Shown here piece by piece: positions 30,173 to 40,416 of a stretch of 64,000 bases of DNA (position 1 is its first letter; the number at the start of each line of letters is the position of its first letter). The notes under the pieces are model-generated. The model made no database searches. It saw nothing but the letters and a program-made list of their open reading frames with translations, and had not been told where the DNA came from. The position numbers and the translations under genes are program-made. The stretch lies in NCBI RefSeq assembly GCF_001273845.1, contig NZ_JHBW01000086.1:62001-126000 (forward strand), written 5' to 3'. Source of the DNA: Leucobacter musarum subsp. musarum (GTDB lineage Bacteria; Actinomycetota; Actinomycetes; Actinomycetales; Microbacteriaceae).

Positions 30173-33100
30173 GTGCCCCAGAAACGATCACAACGCTTGT
30201 GCGCCGCAGCTGCCATCGCAGCTGTCGCGGCAGCACCGCTCATCGCGACACCCGCGTACGCCGCCCCCGACGGATCAGGGGTGGTGATCAATGAGATCTA
30301 TGCTGCCGGTGGCAACGGGGGAGCCGTTCTGAACGCCGACTTCGTGGAACTCGCGAACCCCACGGCATCGCCGATCAGTCTCGAGGGTTGGTCGCTCCAG
30401 TACCGGTCAGGGACGTCGACGAACCCGGCATCGGGTTCGAACGTGATGCCACTGCGAGGGTCGATTCCCGCGCAGGGTTCGTTCCTGATCACCGGAACGG
30501 TCGGGGCGAACGGCGCGGCAGTTGCCGGCGCGGATCTCGCGACGAGCCTGGCAGCGGGTGCCGGCGGTGGTCAGATCGTGTTGGCGAAGACGACGTCGCC
30601 CATTGCGGTCGGTGCCGAAGGTGATGCCACCACCGTTGCCGACTTCGTGGGCTACGGCAGCGCCACACGGTTCGAGGGGGCGGGGGCAGCCCCGGCTCCC
30701 TCGACCACGGCAAGCATCGAACGCACGGCGACGGCCGACTCGGATGACAACGCTGCGGACTTTGTCGCTGTCGCCCCATCACCCACGGGATCGGGGCAGG
30801 AGCCCACGGTCGAACCCGAACCTGAGGTGCCGGCCGATGTCACCCCGATCGCCCAGATTCAGGGCACCGGACCGACGAGCCCGCTGGCGGGAACACAGGT
30901 CAAGACCCGCGGCATCGTGACCGCGGTGTACCCGACGGGTGGTTTCGCCGGCTACACGATCCAGACCCCGGGAACCGGCGGCGACGTCGATCCGGCAACG
31001 CACACCGCTTCGGAGGCGGTCTTCGTCTATTCGAGCGCAACGGTCGCTGAGGCGTCTGTGGGTAGCTACGTGGAGGTGACCGGTGCGGTTTCGGAGTTCA
31101 ACGGGCTGACCGAGATCACCGTGGCCGCGGGCGGTCTGGTATCGGTCGCGGAAGAGGTCGCACCGGTCGTGCCGGCCGCGATCCCGTTCCCGAAGACGGA
31201 TGCCGAGCGCGAGGTTTTCGAGAGCATGCTTATCGCGCCGCAGGGCGCTTTTACAGTCTCTGACACGTACGACACCAACTTCTACGGTGAGATCGGCCTC
31301 GCTGCCGACAGCTCCCCGCTGCTCAACCCGACGGCCGCCGGTCTCCCCGGCAGCGAGGCGTACACGGCGGCTCAATCGCGCAATGCCGAGATCGGCGTAC
31401 TGCTCGACGACGGCGCGAGCATCAACTTCAACTCGACGGCGAACAAGGGGGTGCCACTGCCGTATCTCTCGACCACGGCCCCCGTGCGCGTCGGCGCTCC
31501 GGTGACCTTCACTGCTCCTGTGGTGCTCGACTACCGCAATGGAGCCTGGAAGTTCCAGCCGACCACGCAGCTGACGCCCGACAACGCGGCGACGGTGCAG
31601 CCGGCAACGTTCGCGAACACGCGCACGGAGCACCCGGATGAGGTCGGCGGCGACGTGCGGCTGGCCGGCTTCAACGTGCTGAACTACTTCACGACGTTCG
31701 GCGTCGACATTGCGGGCTGCGAGGCCTACACGGATCGCGCGGGCAACAAGATCGCCGTGAGCAAGGGCTGCGATGCGCGCGGTGCCTGGGACCAGGCGAA
31801 CTTCGACCGTCAGCAGGGCAAGGTCGTCGTCGCGATCAACGCGCTCGATGCGAACGTGATCTCGCTCGAGGAGATCGAGAACTCGGCGCGGTTCGGTCAG
31901 GATCGCGATGCAACACTGGCGAACCTCGTCGCTGCGCTGAACGCCGATTCGGGCCTCACCGGTGGCGACTGGGATTACGTACGATCGCCCGCCGAGCTGC
32001 CGCAGAACGAGGACGTGATCCGCACGGCCTTCATCTTCAAGAAGGAGTCGATCGCGCCGGTCGACGCATCGGTGATTCTGACTGATTCGCCCGCGTTTGC
32101 GAATGCACGCGAGCCGCTCGCGCAGCACTTCTCCGTGACGGGAACTGACACCGATTTCGTGGTCGTCGCGAACCACTTCAAGTCGAAGGGCGACAGCACC
32201 CCTGCAGCAACCGGTGACAACGCCGACCTGAAGGATGGCGTCGGCGCATTCAACGGCGATCGTACCCGCCAGGCCGAGGCGCTGGTGACTTTCGCGGCCG
32301 ACATGGAGGAGCAGGCGGGCACTGACCGCGTCTTCCTCGTGGGCGACTTCAACTCGTACGCGGGTGAGCAGCCGATCCAGACGATTCTGGGGGCCGACTA
32401 CGTCAGCCAGGGCGCGAAGACCGGCAAGGAGACCTACACCTACGACGGTGCGGTGGGATCCCTCGACTACATCTTCGCCTCGCCGAGTGCGGAGAAGCTC
32501 GTCACCGGAGCGGACATCTGGAACATCAACTCCGTCGAAGCCGTTGCACTCGAGTACAGCCGCTACAACTACAACGCGCTCGACCTGTTCGCCGAGGGCC
32601 CGTACCGCTCGTCCGACCACGACCCGATCGTGGTCGGCATCTCGGCAGAGGGTGCTGCGTCGGAAACCACGCAGCTCAACTTCCTGAACATCAACGACTT
32701 CCACGGGCGTATCGACGCCAACACGGTGAAGTTCGCGGGCACGGTCGAGGGGCTGCGCGCCGAGTACCCCGACAGCAGCGTGCTGCTCTCGAACGGTGAC
32801 AACATCGGTGCATCGCTCTTCGCCTCGTCGGTGGCGCAGGATCAGCCGACGCTCGACGTGCTGAACGTGCTGGGCGTCGCCGCGTCGTCGGCGGGCAACC
32901 ATGAGTTCGATCAGGGCTACGACGACCTCGACGGTCGCGTGAAAGCCGCCGCCCAGTTCCCGTACCTCGCGGCGAACGTGACGCGCGACGGCAAGCCCGC
33001 CGTGCAGGAGTACGAGATCATCGAGGTCGACGGCGTGAAGGTCGGCGTCATCGGCGCGATCACGCAGGAGACGCCGGCGCTCGTATCGCCCGGTGGCATC

Positions 33101-34879
33101 GAAGGCCTGACCTTCGGCGATCCGGTGGCCGCGGTGAACCGCGTCGCGGCGCAGCTCACCGACGGCGACCCGGAGAACGGCGAGGCCGACGTCATCGTCG
33201 CCGAGTACCACGAGGGCGCTGCCGGCGGCAACGCCGAGCAGTCGTCGCTCGAGCAGGAACTCGCTGCCGGAGGCGTCTTCGAACGCATCGTGAACGAGAC
33301 GAGCCCCGCGGTCGACGTGATCTACAACGGTCACACGCACGCGGAGTACGCCTGGAACGCCCCCGTGCCCGGCGCGACCGACGGCAGCACCCGCCCGGTG
33401 CTGCAGACCGGCAGCTACGGCGCGAACGTCGGCCAGGTCGTGCTCGACTACGATCCGGCAACGGGCGACACGAACGCCACCGTCACCCGCAATGTGCCGC
33501 GCGTCACCACCGATGAAGCCGTCTTGGTCGCGGGATCGCCGGTAGTTGCCGAGGTCGACGGCATTGTGCGCGAGGCGCTCGCGAACGCCGCTGAGATCGG
33601 CAACCAGCCGATCAGCGAGGCGACCGCCGACATCACGACGGCCTTCACCGGCGAGACGCGTGATGATCGCGGTTCGGAGTCGACGCTCGGCAACTTCGTC
33701 GCGGACGCGCTGCTCTCGAGCCTGTCGTCGTCAGACCGTGGCGGTGCCGAGATCGGCGTCGTCAACCCGGGTGGGCTCCGCGCGGAGCTCGAAGCCGGTG
33801 AGATTACCTACGCCGAGGCGAACGCGGTGCTCCCGTTCCTGAACAACCTGTGGACCACAACGCTGACCGGCGCGCAGTTCAAGACGGCGCTGGAGCAGCA
33901 GTGGCAGCGCACGGCCGAGGGCGCGGTGCCTTCGAAGCCGTACCTGCAGCTCGGCCTGTCGAAGAACGTCAGCTACACGTTCGATGAGACGCGCGAAGAG
34001 GGCGATCGCATCACCAGCATCATGGTGAACGGGGCGCCGATCGATCCGGAGCGCGAGTACCGGATCGGCTCCTTCAGCTTCCTGCTGCAGGGCGGCGACA
34101 ACTTCCGCGAGTTCGCAAACGGAGTGGACACCAAAGACACGGGTCTCGTCGATCGCGACGCCTGGATCGAGTACCTGCGCGCGAACAGCCCGGTGTCACC
34201 GAGCTACGACCGTCGCTCGGTGCAGATCAGTGGTCTGCCGACCGGCTCGGTCGAGCCCGGGCAGACGCTCAGCCTGCAGTTCTCGAAGCTGGATCTGACG
34301 TCGCGCGGCGTGCCCGCGAACACGCAGGTCTCGGCCTCGATCGCTGCGGACTCGGGTGCCGTTGCTCGCGCGGCTGCTGCAGCCGCGACTCCGCTCGCCA
34401 CGGCTCCGGTCGTGGATGGCGCGGCGACCCTGGAGTTCGCGATCCCGGCAGACCTCGCGGGGGCCGCAACCCTCACCATCGCCACCGATGTCAGCGGCAC
34501 GACCGTGACGGTGCCAGTGCAGGTCGACGCCCCGGTCACCGGCGCGGAGGGCGGCGCCAACGGTACCGCGGGTGGTGCCGCGGATGGCGCCGCAGACGGT
34601 GCAGGAGCCGCTGCCGACGGAGCATCGGGCGCGGGAGCCGCGGCCGAGGGCGCCGGATCGGCGGCCGGTACGGGCACGAGCGGAGCCGCAGGCACGAACG
34701 CCGCGAATGCGACTGACGGTTCGCAGGCTTCTGGCTCGGCGGCTTCCGGCACATCTGCGAACGGATCGCTGGCGTCGACCGGTGGCATGAGCCCCTGGTT
34801 CGCTGCAGCAGGAGCAGCCGCGCTGCTGGCGCTCGGAGGTGCCGTGCTCGTCGCACGTCGCGCGCGCATGGAGCGCTGA
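30173..34879 (+). CDS. Secreted ExeM/NucH-type endonuclease fused to a 5'-nucleotidase, with LASTG sorting signal
   Basis: 1568 residues. GTG start at 30173 after GGAG; signal peptide 1-30, likely cut after AYA. Domains in order: lamin-tail-like domain ~33-185 (VVINEIYAAGG, FVELANP); OB-like nuclease domain ~215-325; endonuclease/exonuclease/phosphatase domain ~495-825 (AGFNVLNYF, VGDFNSYAG near 722, SSDHDPIVV near 813); calcineurin-like metallophosphatase ~835-1110 (NINDFHGR near 836, GNHEFDQG near 909, NGHTH near 1052); 5'-nucleotidase C-terminal domain ~1160-1330. Then comes an Ala/Gly-rich linker and LASTG near 1532, a hydrophobic segment and ARRARMER. It should degrade nucleic acids and dephosphorylate nucleotides at the cell surface. 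LAxTG is the class E sortase motif. No sortase gene is nearby. Confidence 0.93.
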   Translation: MPQKRSQRLCAAAAIAAVAAAPLIATPAYAAPDGSGVVINEIYAAGGNGGAVLNADFVELANPTASPISLEGWSLQYRSGTSTNPASGSNVMPLRGSIPAQGSFLITGTVGANGAAVAGADLATSLAAGAGGGQIVLAKTTSPIAVGAEGDATTVADFVGYGSATRFEGAGAAPAPSTTASIERTATADSDDNAADFVAVAPSPTGSGQEPTVEPEPEVPADVTPIAQIQGTGPTSPLAGTQVKTRGIVTAVYPTGGFAGYTIQTPGTGGDVDPATHTASEAVFVYSSATVAEASVGSYVEVTGAVSEFNGLTEITVAAGGLVSVAEEVAPVVPAAIPFPKTDAEREVFESMLIAPQGAFTVSDTYDTNFYGEIGLAADSSPLLNPTAAGLPGSEAYTAAQSRNAEIGVLLDDGASINFNSTANKGVPLPYLSTTAPVRVGAPVTFTAPVVLDYRNGAWKFQPTTQLTPDNAATVQPATFANTRTEHPDEVGGDVRLAGFNVLNYFTTFGVDIAGCEAYTDRAGNKIAVSKGCDARGAWDQANFDRQQGKVVVAINALDANVISLEEIENSARFGQDRDATLANLVAALNADSGLTGGDWDYVRSPAELPQNEDVIRTAFIFKKESIAPVDASVILTDSPAFANAREPLAQHFSVTGTDTDFVVVANHFKSKGDSTPAATGDNADLKDGVGAFNGDRTRQAEALVTFAADMEEQAGTDRVFLVGDFNSYAGEQPIQTILGADYVSQGAKTGKETYTYDGAVGSLDYIFASPSAEKLVTGADIWNINSVEAVALEYSRYNYNALDLFAEGPYRSSDHDPIVVGISAEGAASETTQLNFLNINDFHGRIDANTVKFAGTVEGLRAEYPDSSVLLSNGDNIGASLFASSVAQDQPTLDVLNVLGVAASSAGNHEFDQGYDDLDGRVKAAAQFPYLAANVTRDGKPAVQEYEIIEVDGVKVGVIGAITQETPALVSPGGIEGLTFGDPVAAVNRVAAQLTDGDPENGEADVIVAEYHEGAAGGNAEQSSLEQELAAGGVFERIVNETSPAVDVIYNGHTHAEYAWNAPVPGATDGSTRPVLQTGSYGANVGQVVLDYDPATGDTNATVTRNVPRVTTDEAVLVAGSPVVAEVDGIVREALANAAEIGNQPISEATADITTAFTGETRDDRGSESTLGNFVADALLSSLSSSDRGGAEIGVVNPGGLRAELEAGEITYAEANAVLPFLNNLWTTTLTGAQFKTALEQQWQRTAEGAVPSKPYLQLGLSKNVSYTFDETREEGDRITSIMVNGAPIDPEREYRIGSFSFLLQGGDNFREFANGVDTKDTGLVDRDAWIEYLRANSPVSPSYDRRSVQISGLPTGSVEPGQTLSLQFSKLDLTSRGVPANTQVSASIAADSGAVARAAAAAATPLATAPVVDGAATLEFAIPADLAGAATLTIATDVSGTTVTVPVQVDAPVTGAEGGANGTAGGAADGAADGAGAAADGASGAGAAAEGAGSAAGTGTSGAAGTNAANATDGSQASGSAASGTSANGSLASTGGMSPWFAAAGAAALLALGGAVLVARRARMER

Positions 34880-34913
34880 CGGCCGGGTGATCCTCACCTG
34901 AGCCACCGGCTCG

Positions 34914-34952
34914 GTTCGGCCCCGCACCTCGTTCGAAGGTGCGGGGCCGAAC
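34914..34952. terminator. Bidirectional terminator between convergent genes
   Basis: 16-bp perfect stem, 34914-34929 with 34937-34952, 7-base loop. It lies between the nuclease gene (plus) and the acyltransferase gene (minus), whose stops are 78 bases apart, and can serve both. Confidence 0.8.
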
Positions 34953-34957
34953 TCGTC

Positions 34958-36844
34958 TCACCGGCGGGGAAGCCCGTACCCGATGCCCTCGCCAGGGCGC
35001 TGCAGATCGTCGAGTGCCTGCTGCACGCACGCCGCGTAGAGCTCGCCCCCGTTGGGGTTGGGGTGAATACCATCGCCCGCGAGCGCCGAGCTGGGAGCGC
35101 GAGAGATGGAACCGTTCCAGTCCGCGACGACGACGCCGCGATGGGCATCGGCGTACTCGGCGAGTGCTGCATTGACGCCGGGAATCCAATCTCGGTCGGC
35201 ATGGGCGTTCACCAGTACGAGCGGGCGCCCCTGCGCGCTCGCACGGAGCGCATCGAGTTCGGCAGTGTCGACCGGACCGTTGGTGCCGAGACCCACAACG
35301 AGCACCTGCCTAAGCCCGCCGTCTGACGCCAGGCGCTCGGAGAGCTCGACGCCGACGCCCATGCCGCGCGAGACCTCCGCGTCCACGGAGATACCGGGGA
35401 AGTGCGCCTCGAGTTCGGGCAGGCTCGCGAGCATCACGGAGTCGCCGATCGCGTTCACCTCCGAACCGGTCGGTGTTGCGGGGGTCGCGGGTGCGCTCGC
35501 CGAGGCCTCATCCTCTGGAGCAGGAGCAGCAGGCGACGGGGTCGCGGCTGCGGAATCCTGCACCGCTCGGCCGCGGTCGACGGCGGCCGCACCAGAACTC
35601 ACCTTCGGCGCCGTGGCGACCGCCACACCCGCAGCCGGCACCGTGGTGAGGAGAACGACCCCGAGCGCGATCGCCACGGTGCGACGGCGCGCGGTGTGAT
35701 GCGCGGGGCGGAGGAGCATCGCCAGCGATCGGCGCAGCCCGAACCTCCGCACCGGCTCTTCCACGAAGCGGTACGAGAGTGCGGCTGCCGCGACGGTTGC
35801 GGCGAGAGTGCACCCCGCGATCCACCATGGCGACACCGCACCGAGCCACGCGGTGATGATGAGCAGCAGCGGCCAGTGCCACAGATAGATGCCGTACGAG
35901 CGCTCGCCGATCCAGCGCAGTGGGCGTGCGTCGAGAGCGATGCCCGCCCAGGCGCCCGGGCGTGACACCGCCCACACGGTGACGAGCGCGGCAACGGTTG
36001 CCAGCTGGAAGCCGCCCGCAAAGCTCTCCGCGCCCGCTTCGGTGATCGTGAACGCGAGCCAGCCGAGTGTGGCGAGGCCTGCGCACGTGAGCGCGGCGAG
36101 CCCGAGCTGCGCGACACGACCGAGCGCAGCCGGAGCCGTGCTCAGGGCGCCGGGCGCGGACGCTTTCGGCGCGGTAAGCATGGCAAGCGCGGCGCCCAGC
36201 AGCAGTCCGAACGTGTGCGTGTCCGACCCGAAATACACGCGCGTCGCATCGGCCCCGGTCGCCGCGAGGGTGGCCATGAGCAGGGCTGATGCGACGCCGA
36301 GCAGGAGGAGCGGAAGCGCGCGCACCCATCGACGGCGAAACCTCACCAGCGCGAGCAGCAGGAACGGAAGCACCAGGTAGAACTGCTCTTCGATCGAGAG
36401 CGACCAAGTATTTCGGAAGAGTTCGGGAGTGTCTGCTGAGAAGTAGTCGGCGCCCGCCGAGATTGACGTCCAGTTGCTCACGAACAGGGCGGCGCCGACG
36501 ACCTGGCGTCCGATGCCGACGAGCAGGTCGCGCCCGACGAGCAGTGCCAGTGCGGTACAGGTCACCAGTACGAGGCCGAGAGCCGGCAGGAGGCGCCGAG
36601 CGCGCCGACGCCAGAATGAGCCGAGCCGCACCCTGCCGCTGGTGCGGTGTTCGCGCAGCAGCAGGGTCGTGATCAAGAAGCCGCTGATCGCGAAGAAGAC
36701 GTCGACGCCCAGAAAGCCACCGGGCAAGGCTGACGGGAACAGGTGGCAGCCGAGCACCAGGCAGACCGCGATCGCACGGAGACCATCGAGGCCGCCGAGA
36801 CGGAACGGGCGTGCGGCGGGTGAGGCTGTCTGCTGCGGGGTCAT
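34958..36844 (-). CDS. OafA/YrhL-type membrane acyltransferase with SGNH domain
   Basis: 628 residues from the ATG at 36844; an in-frame ATG at 36883 is the alternative, and neither has a clear ribosome site. The N-terminal acyltransferase-3 domain begins GLDGLRAIAVCLVLGCHLFP, with the catalytic-type His, and has about ten transmembrane helices. The C-terminal SGNH hydrolase-like domain (~440-628) shows GDSVMLA near 466, GLGTNG, and DGIHPNPNG near 593, so the Ser and the Asp-x-x-His are present. Such proteins O-acetylate surface polysaccharides or peptidoglycan: the membrane part moves acyl groups outward and the SGNH part transfers them. A -10-like TACACT lies at 36886-36891 on the complementary strand. 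It is divergent from truA. Confidence 0.9.
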   Translation of the reverse strand: MTPQQTASPAARPFRLGGLDGLRAIAVCLVLGCHLFPSALPGGFLGVDVFFAISGFLITTLLLREHRTSGRVRLGSFWRRRARRLLPALGLVLVTCTALALLVGRDLLVGIGRQVVGAALFVSNWTSISAGADYFSADTPELFRNTWSLSIEEQFYLVLPFLLLALVRFRRRWVRALPLLLLGVASALLMATLAATGADATRVYFGSDTHTFGLLLGAALAMLTAPKASAPGALSTAPAALGRVAQLGLAALTCAGLATLGWLAFTITEAGAESFAGGFQLATVAALVTVWAVSRPGAWAGIALDARPLRWIGERSYGIYLWHWPLLLIITAWLGAVSPWWIAGCTLAATVAAAALSYRFVEEPVRRFGLRRSLAMLLRPAHHTARRRTVAIALGVVLLTTVPAAGVAVATAPKVSSGAAAVDRGRAVQDSAAATPSPAAPAPEDEASASAPATPATPTGSEVNAIGDSVMLASLPELEAHFPGISVDAEVSRGMGVGVELSERLASDGGLRQVLVVGLGTNGPVDTAELDALRASAQGRPLVLVNAHADRDWIPGVNAALAEYADAHRGVVVADWNGSISRAPSSALAGDGIHPNPNGGELYAACVQQALDDLQRPGEGIGYGLPRR

Positions 36845-36935
36845 AGGCGAAGGATCGGGCGCGCGGGCGCGCGCCTCGGCCATCCAGTGTACGCACGAGA
36901 CACGAGTGCGCGCTGCGTCTGGCAGGATCATGGGT

Positions 36936-37865
36936 ATGCCCGACGCCGATCTGACTCGCCTGCGCCTCGACCTGGCGTACGACGGCACGGACTTCGCCGG
37001 GTGGGCGATGCAGCCCGGGCTGCGCACGGTGCAGGGCGAGATCGAAGCGGCGATCGCCCAGTTGCTGCGGGTCAAAGCACCCGACTCCGTCCGGCTGACG
37101 GTGGGCGGTCGCACCGACGCCGGCGTCCACGCACGCGGCCAGGTCGCGCACGTGGATGTGAGCGCTGCGCACCTGGAGAAGTGGGCGTCGCGGCGGCGCC
37201 CGGGTGACCCGGCACCGAGCGAGACCGAGCTCATGCACGTGCGTGCACGCAAGCTCACCGGGGTGCTGAAACGCACGGCACCCGACGTAGTCATCCACTC
37301 CGTACGGGCGGTGCCCCCGGAATTCGATGCCCGGTTCGGGGCGCTGCGGCGCCGATACGAGTACCGTCTGCGGGGCGACGGGATGCGCCAGGATCCGCTC
37401 ACCTCCCGATTCACCGCGCAGATTCCGAGAGCGCTCGATCTCGACCTGATGCAGCGCGCCGCCGACGAGTTGCTCGGGCTCAATGACTTCACGACCTTCT
37501 GTAAGGCGCGCGAGGGGGCGACGGCGGTGCGCGACCTGCTCCGCTTCGACTGGCGTCTCACCGATGACGGCGCGTATGCGGCCCGTATCGAGGCAGACGC
37601 GTTCTGCCACTCGATGGTGCGCGCGCTGGTCGGTTCCGTGGTCGCCGTCGGCAGCGGACGCCTCGCGCTCGATGACCTGCGCGAGCTCCGCGATGCGCGG
37701 ACGCGCACGAGTCGCTTCACGGTGATGCCGGCGCTGGGCCTCTCCCTGGAAGAGATCGCCTACCCGGCCGACGACGCACTCGCCGAGCGCGCCGAGGCGA
37801 CCCGTGCGCGCCGCGAACCGTTGGCGAGCGTCGAACCGGGGGAGTCGACCCCCTCGACGCACTGA
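36936..37865 (+). CDS. truA: tRNA pseudouridine(38-40) synthase
   Basis: 309 residues from the ATG at 36936; an ATG 6 bases upstream is nearly equivalent. Converts U38-U40 of tRNA anticodon arms to pseudouridine. RLDLAYDGTDFAGWAMQPGL and the catalytic-Asp motif GGRTDAGVHARGQVAHVD are clear; RRRYEYRL and CHSMVRALVGSVVAVGSG follow. It is slightly long because of an inserted segment after ~80 and a charged C-terminal tail. It precedes rplM, as truA often does, but here it is separated from rplQ by two surface-related genes. Confidence 0.96.
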   Translation: MPDADLTRLRLDLAYDGTDFAGWAMQPGLRTVQGEIEAAIAQLLRVKAPDSVRLTVGGRTDAGVHARGQVAHVDVSAAHLEKWASRRRPGDPAPSETELMHVRARKLTGVLKRTAPDVVIHSVRAVPPEFDARFGALRRRYEYRLRGDGMRQDPLTSRFTAQIPRALDLDLMQRAADELLGLNDFTTFCKAREGATAVRDLLRFDWRLTDDGAYAARIEADAFCHSMVRALVGSVVAVGSGRLALDDLRELRDARTRTSRFTVMPALGLSLEEIAYPADDALAERAEATRARREPLASVEPGESTPSTH

Positions 37866-38021
37866 TCCGGGGGAGTCACGGCACGATCCTGTGCTAAGCT
37901 CGTTCCTTGGTGCGCAAGCACCCGATTTGTTGAGCCCTCCATCCGCGCGAGCACCCGTCAGGGACCACGCACCGGAGCGGGATTCACGAACTCCTCCAAT
38001 TCGACAGAAAGCAGCACTCAA

Positions 38022-38468
38022 GTGACTCGCACGTATTCACCGAAGGCCGCAGAGCAGAAGCACGACTGGCTGATCATCGACGCCACCGACGTGGTGCTCG
38101 GCCGCCTCGCCTCGCACGCAGCAGCTCTGCTCCGCGGCAAGCACAAGACCACGTTCGCCCCCCACATGGACATGGGCGACTACGTCATCATCATCAACGC
38201 CGACAAGGTCGTGCTGACGGGCAACAAGGCCGCGAACAAGCGCGCCTACCGCCACTCGGGCTACCCGGGCGGCCTCCGTTCGGTCAGCTACACCGAGCTG
38301 CTCGACAAGAACGCCGACCGCGCAGTGGAGAAGGCCATCCGCGGCATGCTCCCCAAGAACTCGCTCGGAGCCGATCTGTTCCGCAAGCTGAAGGTGTACA
38401 AGGGTGCCGAGCACCCGCACGCTGCTCAGCAGCCCACCCCCTACACCTTCGGCCAGGTCGCGCAGTAA
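38022..38468 (+). CDS. rplM: 50S ribosomal protein L13
   Basis: 148 residues, GTG start. Early assembly protein of the large subunit. [20 protein letters not shown] and [20 protein letters not shown] are family motifs. A TAAGCT at 37895-37900 may be the -10 of a promoter in the 156-base gap after truA. rpsI follows after 33 bases. Confidence 0.98.
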   Translation: MTRTYSPKAAEQKHDWLIIDATDVVLGRLASHAAALLRGKHKTTFAPHMDMGDYVIIINADKVVLTGNKAANKRAYRHSGYPGGLRSVSYTELLDKNADRAVEKAIRGMLPKNSLGADLFRKLKVYKGAEHPHAAQQPTPYTFGQVAQ

Positions 38469-38501
38469 TCGCGCCCCGAAACCTCAGAGAGAGAATTCAC
38501 A

Positions 38502-38981
38502 GTGACTGAAGAGCAGACCGTGGCCCCCGAGAGCTACACCACCGAGACGCCGGCCGGCCAGGCCACCGTCGCGACCCCGCGCCCCGCGCTCACCGTTTCG
38601 GGTGGAGCCGTCGGCCGCCGCAAGCAGGCCATCGCCCGCGTGCGCCTCGTTCCCGGTGCCGGCACCATGACCGTCAATGGTCGCGAGCTTGCCGAGTACT
38701 TCCCGAACAAGCTGCACCAGCAGCTCATCACCGATCCGTTCACCGCACTCGAGCTGGGTGGCTCGTACGACGTGATCGCCCGCATCGTCGGCGGCGGCCC
38801 CTCGGGCCAGGCCGGTGCACTGCGCCTCGCGATCGCCCGTGCGCTCAACGAGATCGACGCCGAGCACAATCGCCCGACGCTGAAGAAGGCCGGCTTCCTG
38901 AGCCGCGACGCTCGCATCAAGGAGCGCAAGAAGGCCGGTCTCAAGAAGGCGCGCAAGGCGCCTCAGTACTCGAAGCGCTAA
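38502..38981 (+). CDS. rpsI: 30S ribosomal protein S9
   Basis: 159 residues, GTG start after AGAGAGA. The core begins near residue 35 ([20 protein letters not shown]) after a Thr/Ala/Glu extension. The C-terminal tRNA-contact tail ends KAPQYSKR, with the conserved final Lys-Arg. 17 bases before glmM. Confidence 0.98.
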   Translation: MTEEQTVAPESYTTETPAGQATVATPRPALTVSGGAVGRRKQAIARVRLVPGAGTMTVNGRELAEYFPNKLHQQLITDPFTALELGGSYDVIARIVGGGPSGQAGALRLAIARALNEIDAEHNRPTLKKAGFLSRDARIKERKKAGLKKARKAPQYSKR

Positions 38982-38998
38982 TCCGGAGCTTCCTGCAC

Positions 38999-40348
38999 AT
39001 GGGACGCCTGTTTGGCACCGATGGGGTTCGAGGGCTGGCTGGGGTCGATGTGACCGCCGAGCTGGCCCTCAGCCTCGCACGCGCTGCGGCTCTCGTTCTC
39101 GGGCGTTCTGCCCGGAGCGAGAGCCGTCGCGCTGTCGCCGTCGTTGCACGCGATCCGCGTGTCTCCGGTGAGTTCATCGCGGCCGCCGTTTCGGCCGGCC
39201 TCGCCTCAGCCGGGGTCGACGTGCTCGACGCCGGGGTGATTCCGACGCCGGCCGCGGCGTACCTCGTGGCCGACACCGGAGCCGACTTCGGCGTCATGGT
39301 CTCGGCCTCGCACAACGCGGCCCCCGATAACGGCATCAAGTTCTTCGCCGAGGGCGGGCGCAAGCTCCCCGACGACGTGGAAGATCAGATCGAAGCTGCG
39401 ATCGATGGTGCGACCGTCGCCGTCACCGGCCGCGAGGTCGGCCGCATTCGCCGATTCGCCGATGCCGAAGATCGCTATTTGGTGCACCTGTTGGGCACGC
39501 TCGAGGGCCTGCGGCTCGACGGCATCCACGTCGTGCTCGACTGCGCGCACGGCGCCGCAGCCGGCATCTCTCCCGACGTCTTCACCGACGCCGGCGCGAA
39601 GGTCACGGTGATCGGCAACGATCCCGACGGCTTCAACATCAACGACGGCGTCGGATCGACCTACCTCGAGCCGCTGCGCGCGGCCGTGCGCGAGCACGGC
39701 GCAGACCTCGGCATCGCCCACGACGGCGACGCTGACCGCTGCCTCGCGGTCGACGCTGCCGGTGACGTCGTGGACGGCGACAAGATCATGGCGATCCTCG
39801 CGCTGTCGATGGCACGTCGTGGCAAGCTCGAACGCAACACGCTCGTCGCCACCGTGATGTCGAACCTGGGGCTCAAGCTTGCGATGGCCGACAACGGCAT
39901 CGACGTGGTCGAGACGGGAGTCGGCGACCGCTACGTGCTCGAAGCCATCAATGCCGAGGGTTACTCGCTCGGCGGGGAGCAGTCGGGCCACGTCATCATG
40001 AGCGATCATGCGACGACGGGCGACGGCATCCTCACGGGCCTGCACATTGCCGCCGAGATCGTGCGCAGCGGGCAGACCCTCGCCGAACTCGCGCAGTGCA
40101 TGACGGTGTACCCGCAGGTGCTCGTCAACGTGCGCGGCGTCGACCGTACCGGTGTGCACGGCGATGAAGTGCTGCAGCAGGCCGTCAGCCAGGCCGAGAT
40201 CGCGCTCGCGGGCAAGGGGCGGGTGCTGCTGCGCCCCTCCGGCACCGAGCCGGTCGTACGCGTGATGGTCGAGGCCGAGCACGAAGAGCAGGCTCAGCGT
40301 CTCGCCGACGACCTCGCACAGGTTGTGCTGGAGCGTCTCGCCGTCTGA
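38999..40348 (+). CDS. glmM: Phosphoglucosamine mutase
   Basis: 449 residues; converts glucosamine-6-phosphate to glucosamine-1-phosphate for UDP-GlcNAc and peptidoglycan synthesis. The active-site Ser is S104 in [16 protein letters not shown]; the metal loop is [13 protein letters not shown]; the sugar-binding GGEQSGHVI and phosphate-binding [12 protein letters not shown] are intact. It is co-transcribed with rplM-rpsI (17-base gap). glmS, the previous pathway step, lies 2.3 kb downstream. Confidence 0.97.
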   Translation: MGRLFGTDGVRGLAGVDVTAELALSLARAAALVLGRSARSESRRAVAVVARDPRVSGEFIAAAVSAGLASAGVDVLDAGVIPTPAAAYLVADTGADFGVMVSASHNAAPDNGIKFFAEGGRKLPDDVEDQIEAAIDGATVAVTGREVGRIRRFADAEDRYLVHLLGTLEGLRLDGIHVVLDCAHGAAAGISPDVFTDAGAKVTVIGNDPDGFNINDGVGSTYLEPLRAAVREHGADLGIAHDGDADRCLAVDAAGDVVDGDKIMAILALSMARRGKLERNTLVATVMSNLGLKLAMADNGIDVVETGVGDRYVLEAINAEGYSLGGEQSGHVIMSDHATTGDGILTGLHIAAEIVRSGQTLAELAQCMTVYPQVLVNVRGVDRTGVHGDEVLQQAVSQAEIALAGKGRVLLRPSGTEPVVRVMVEAEHEEQAQRLADDLAQVVLERLAV

Positions 40349-40361
40349 ATCGCATCCGTGA

Positions 40362-40408
40362 GCAAGGAGCGTCCGGACCCGCCACGTGCGGGCCAGGGCG
40401 CTCCTTGC
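40362..40408. terminator. Terminator after glmM, convergent site
   Basis: GCAAGGAGCG (40362-40371) pairs with CGCTCCTTGC (40399-40408), with a further GACCCGC/GCGGGCC-type pairing inside. TTTC follows on the plus strand. It lies between glmM and the minus-strand gene ending at 40417. Confidence 0.75.
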
Positions 40409-40416
40409 GTTTCGGC

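Noticed and set aside
30779-33340. 853-codon minus-strand frame inside the nuclease-nucleotidase gene
   Set aside because: Composition is Arg/Val/Asp-rich with no domain, and the plus-strand frame encodes a clear multi-domain protein.
36845-37720. 292-codon N-terminal extension of the acyltransferase on the minus strand
   Set aside because: It lies entirely opposite truA, is Arg/Ser-rich and unlike any acyltransferase N-terminus; the domain begins just after 36844.
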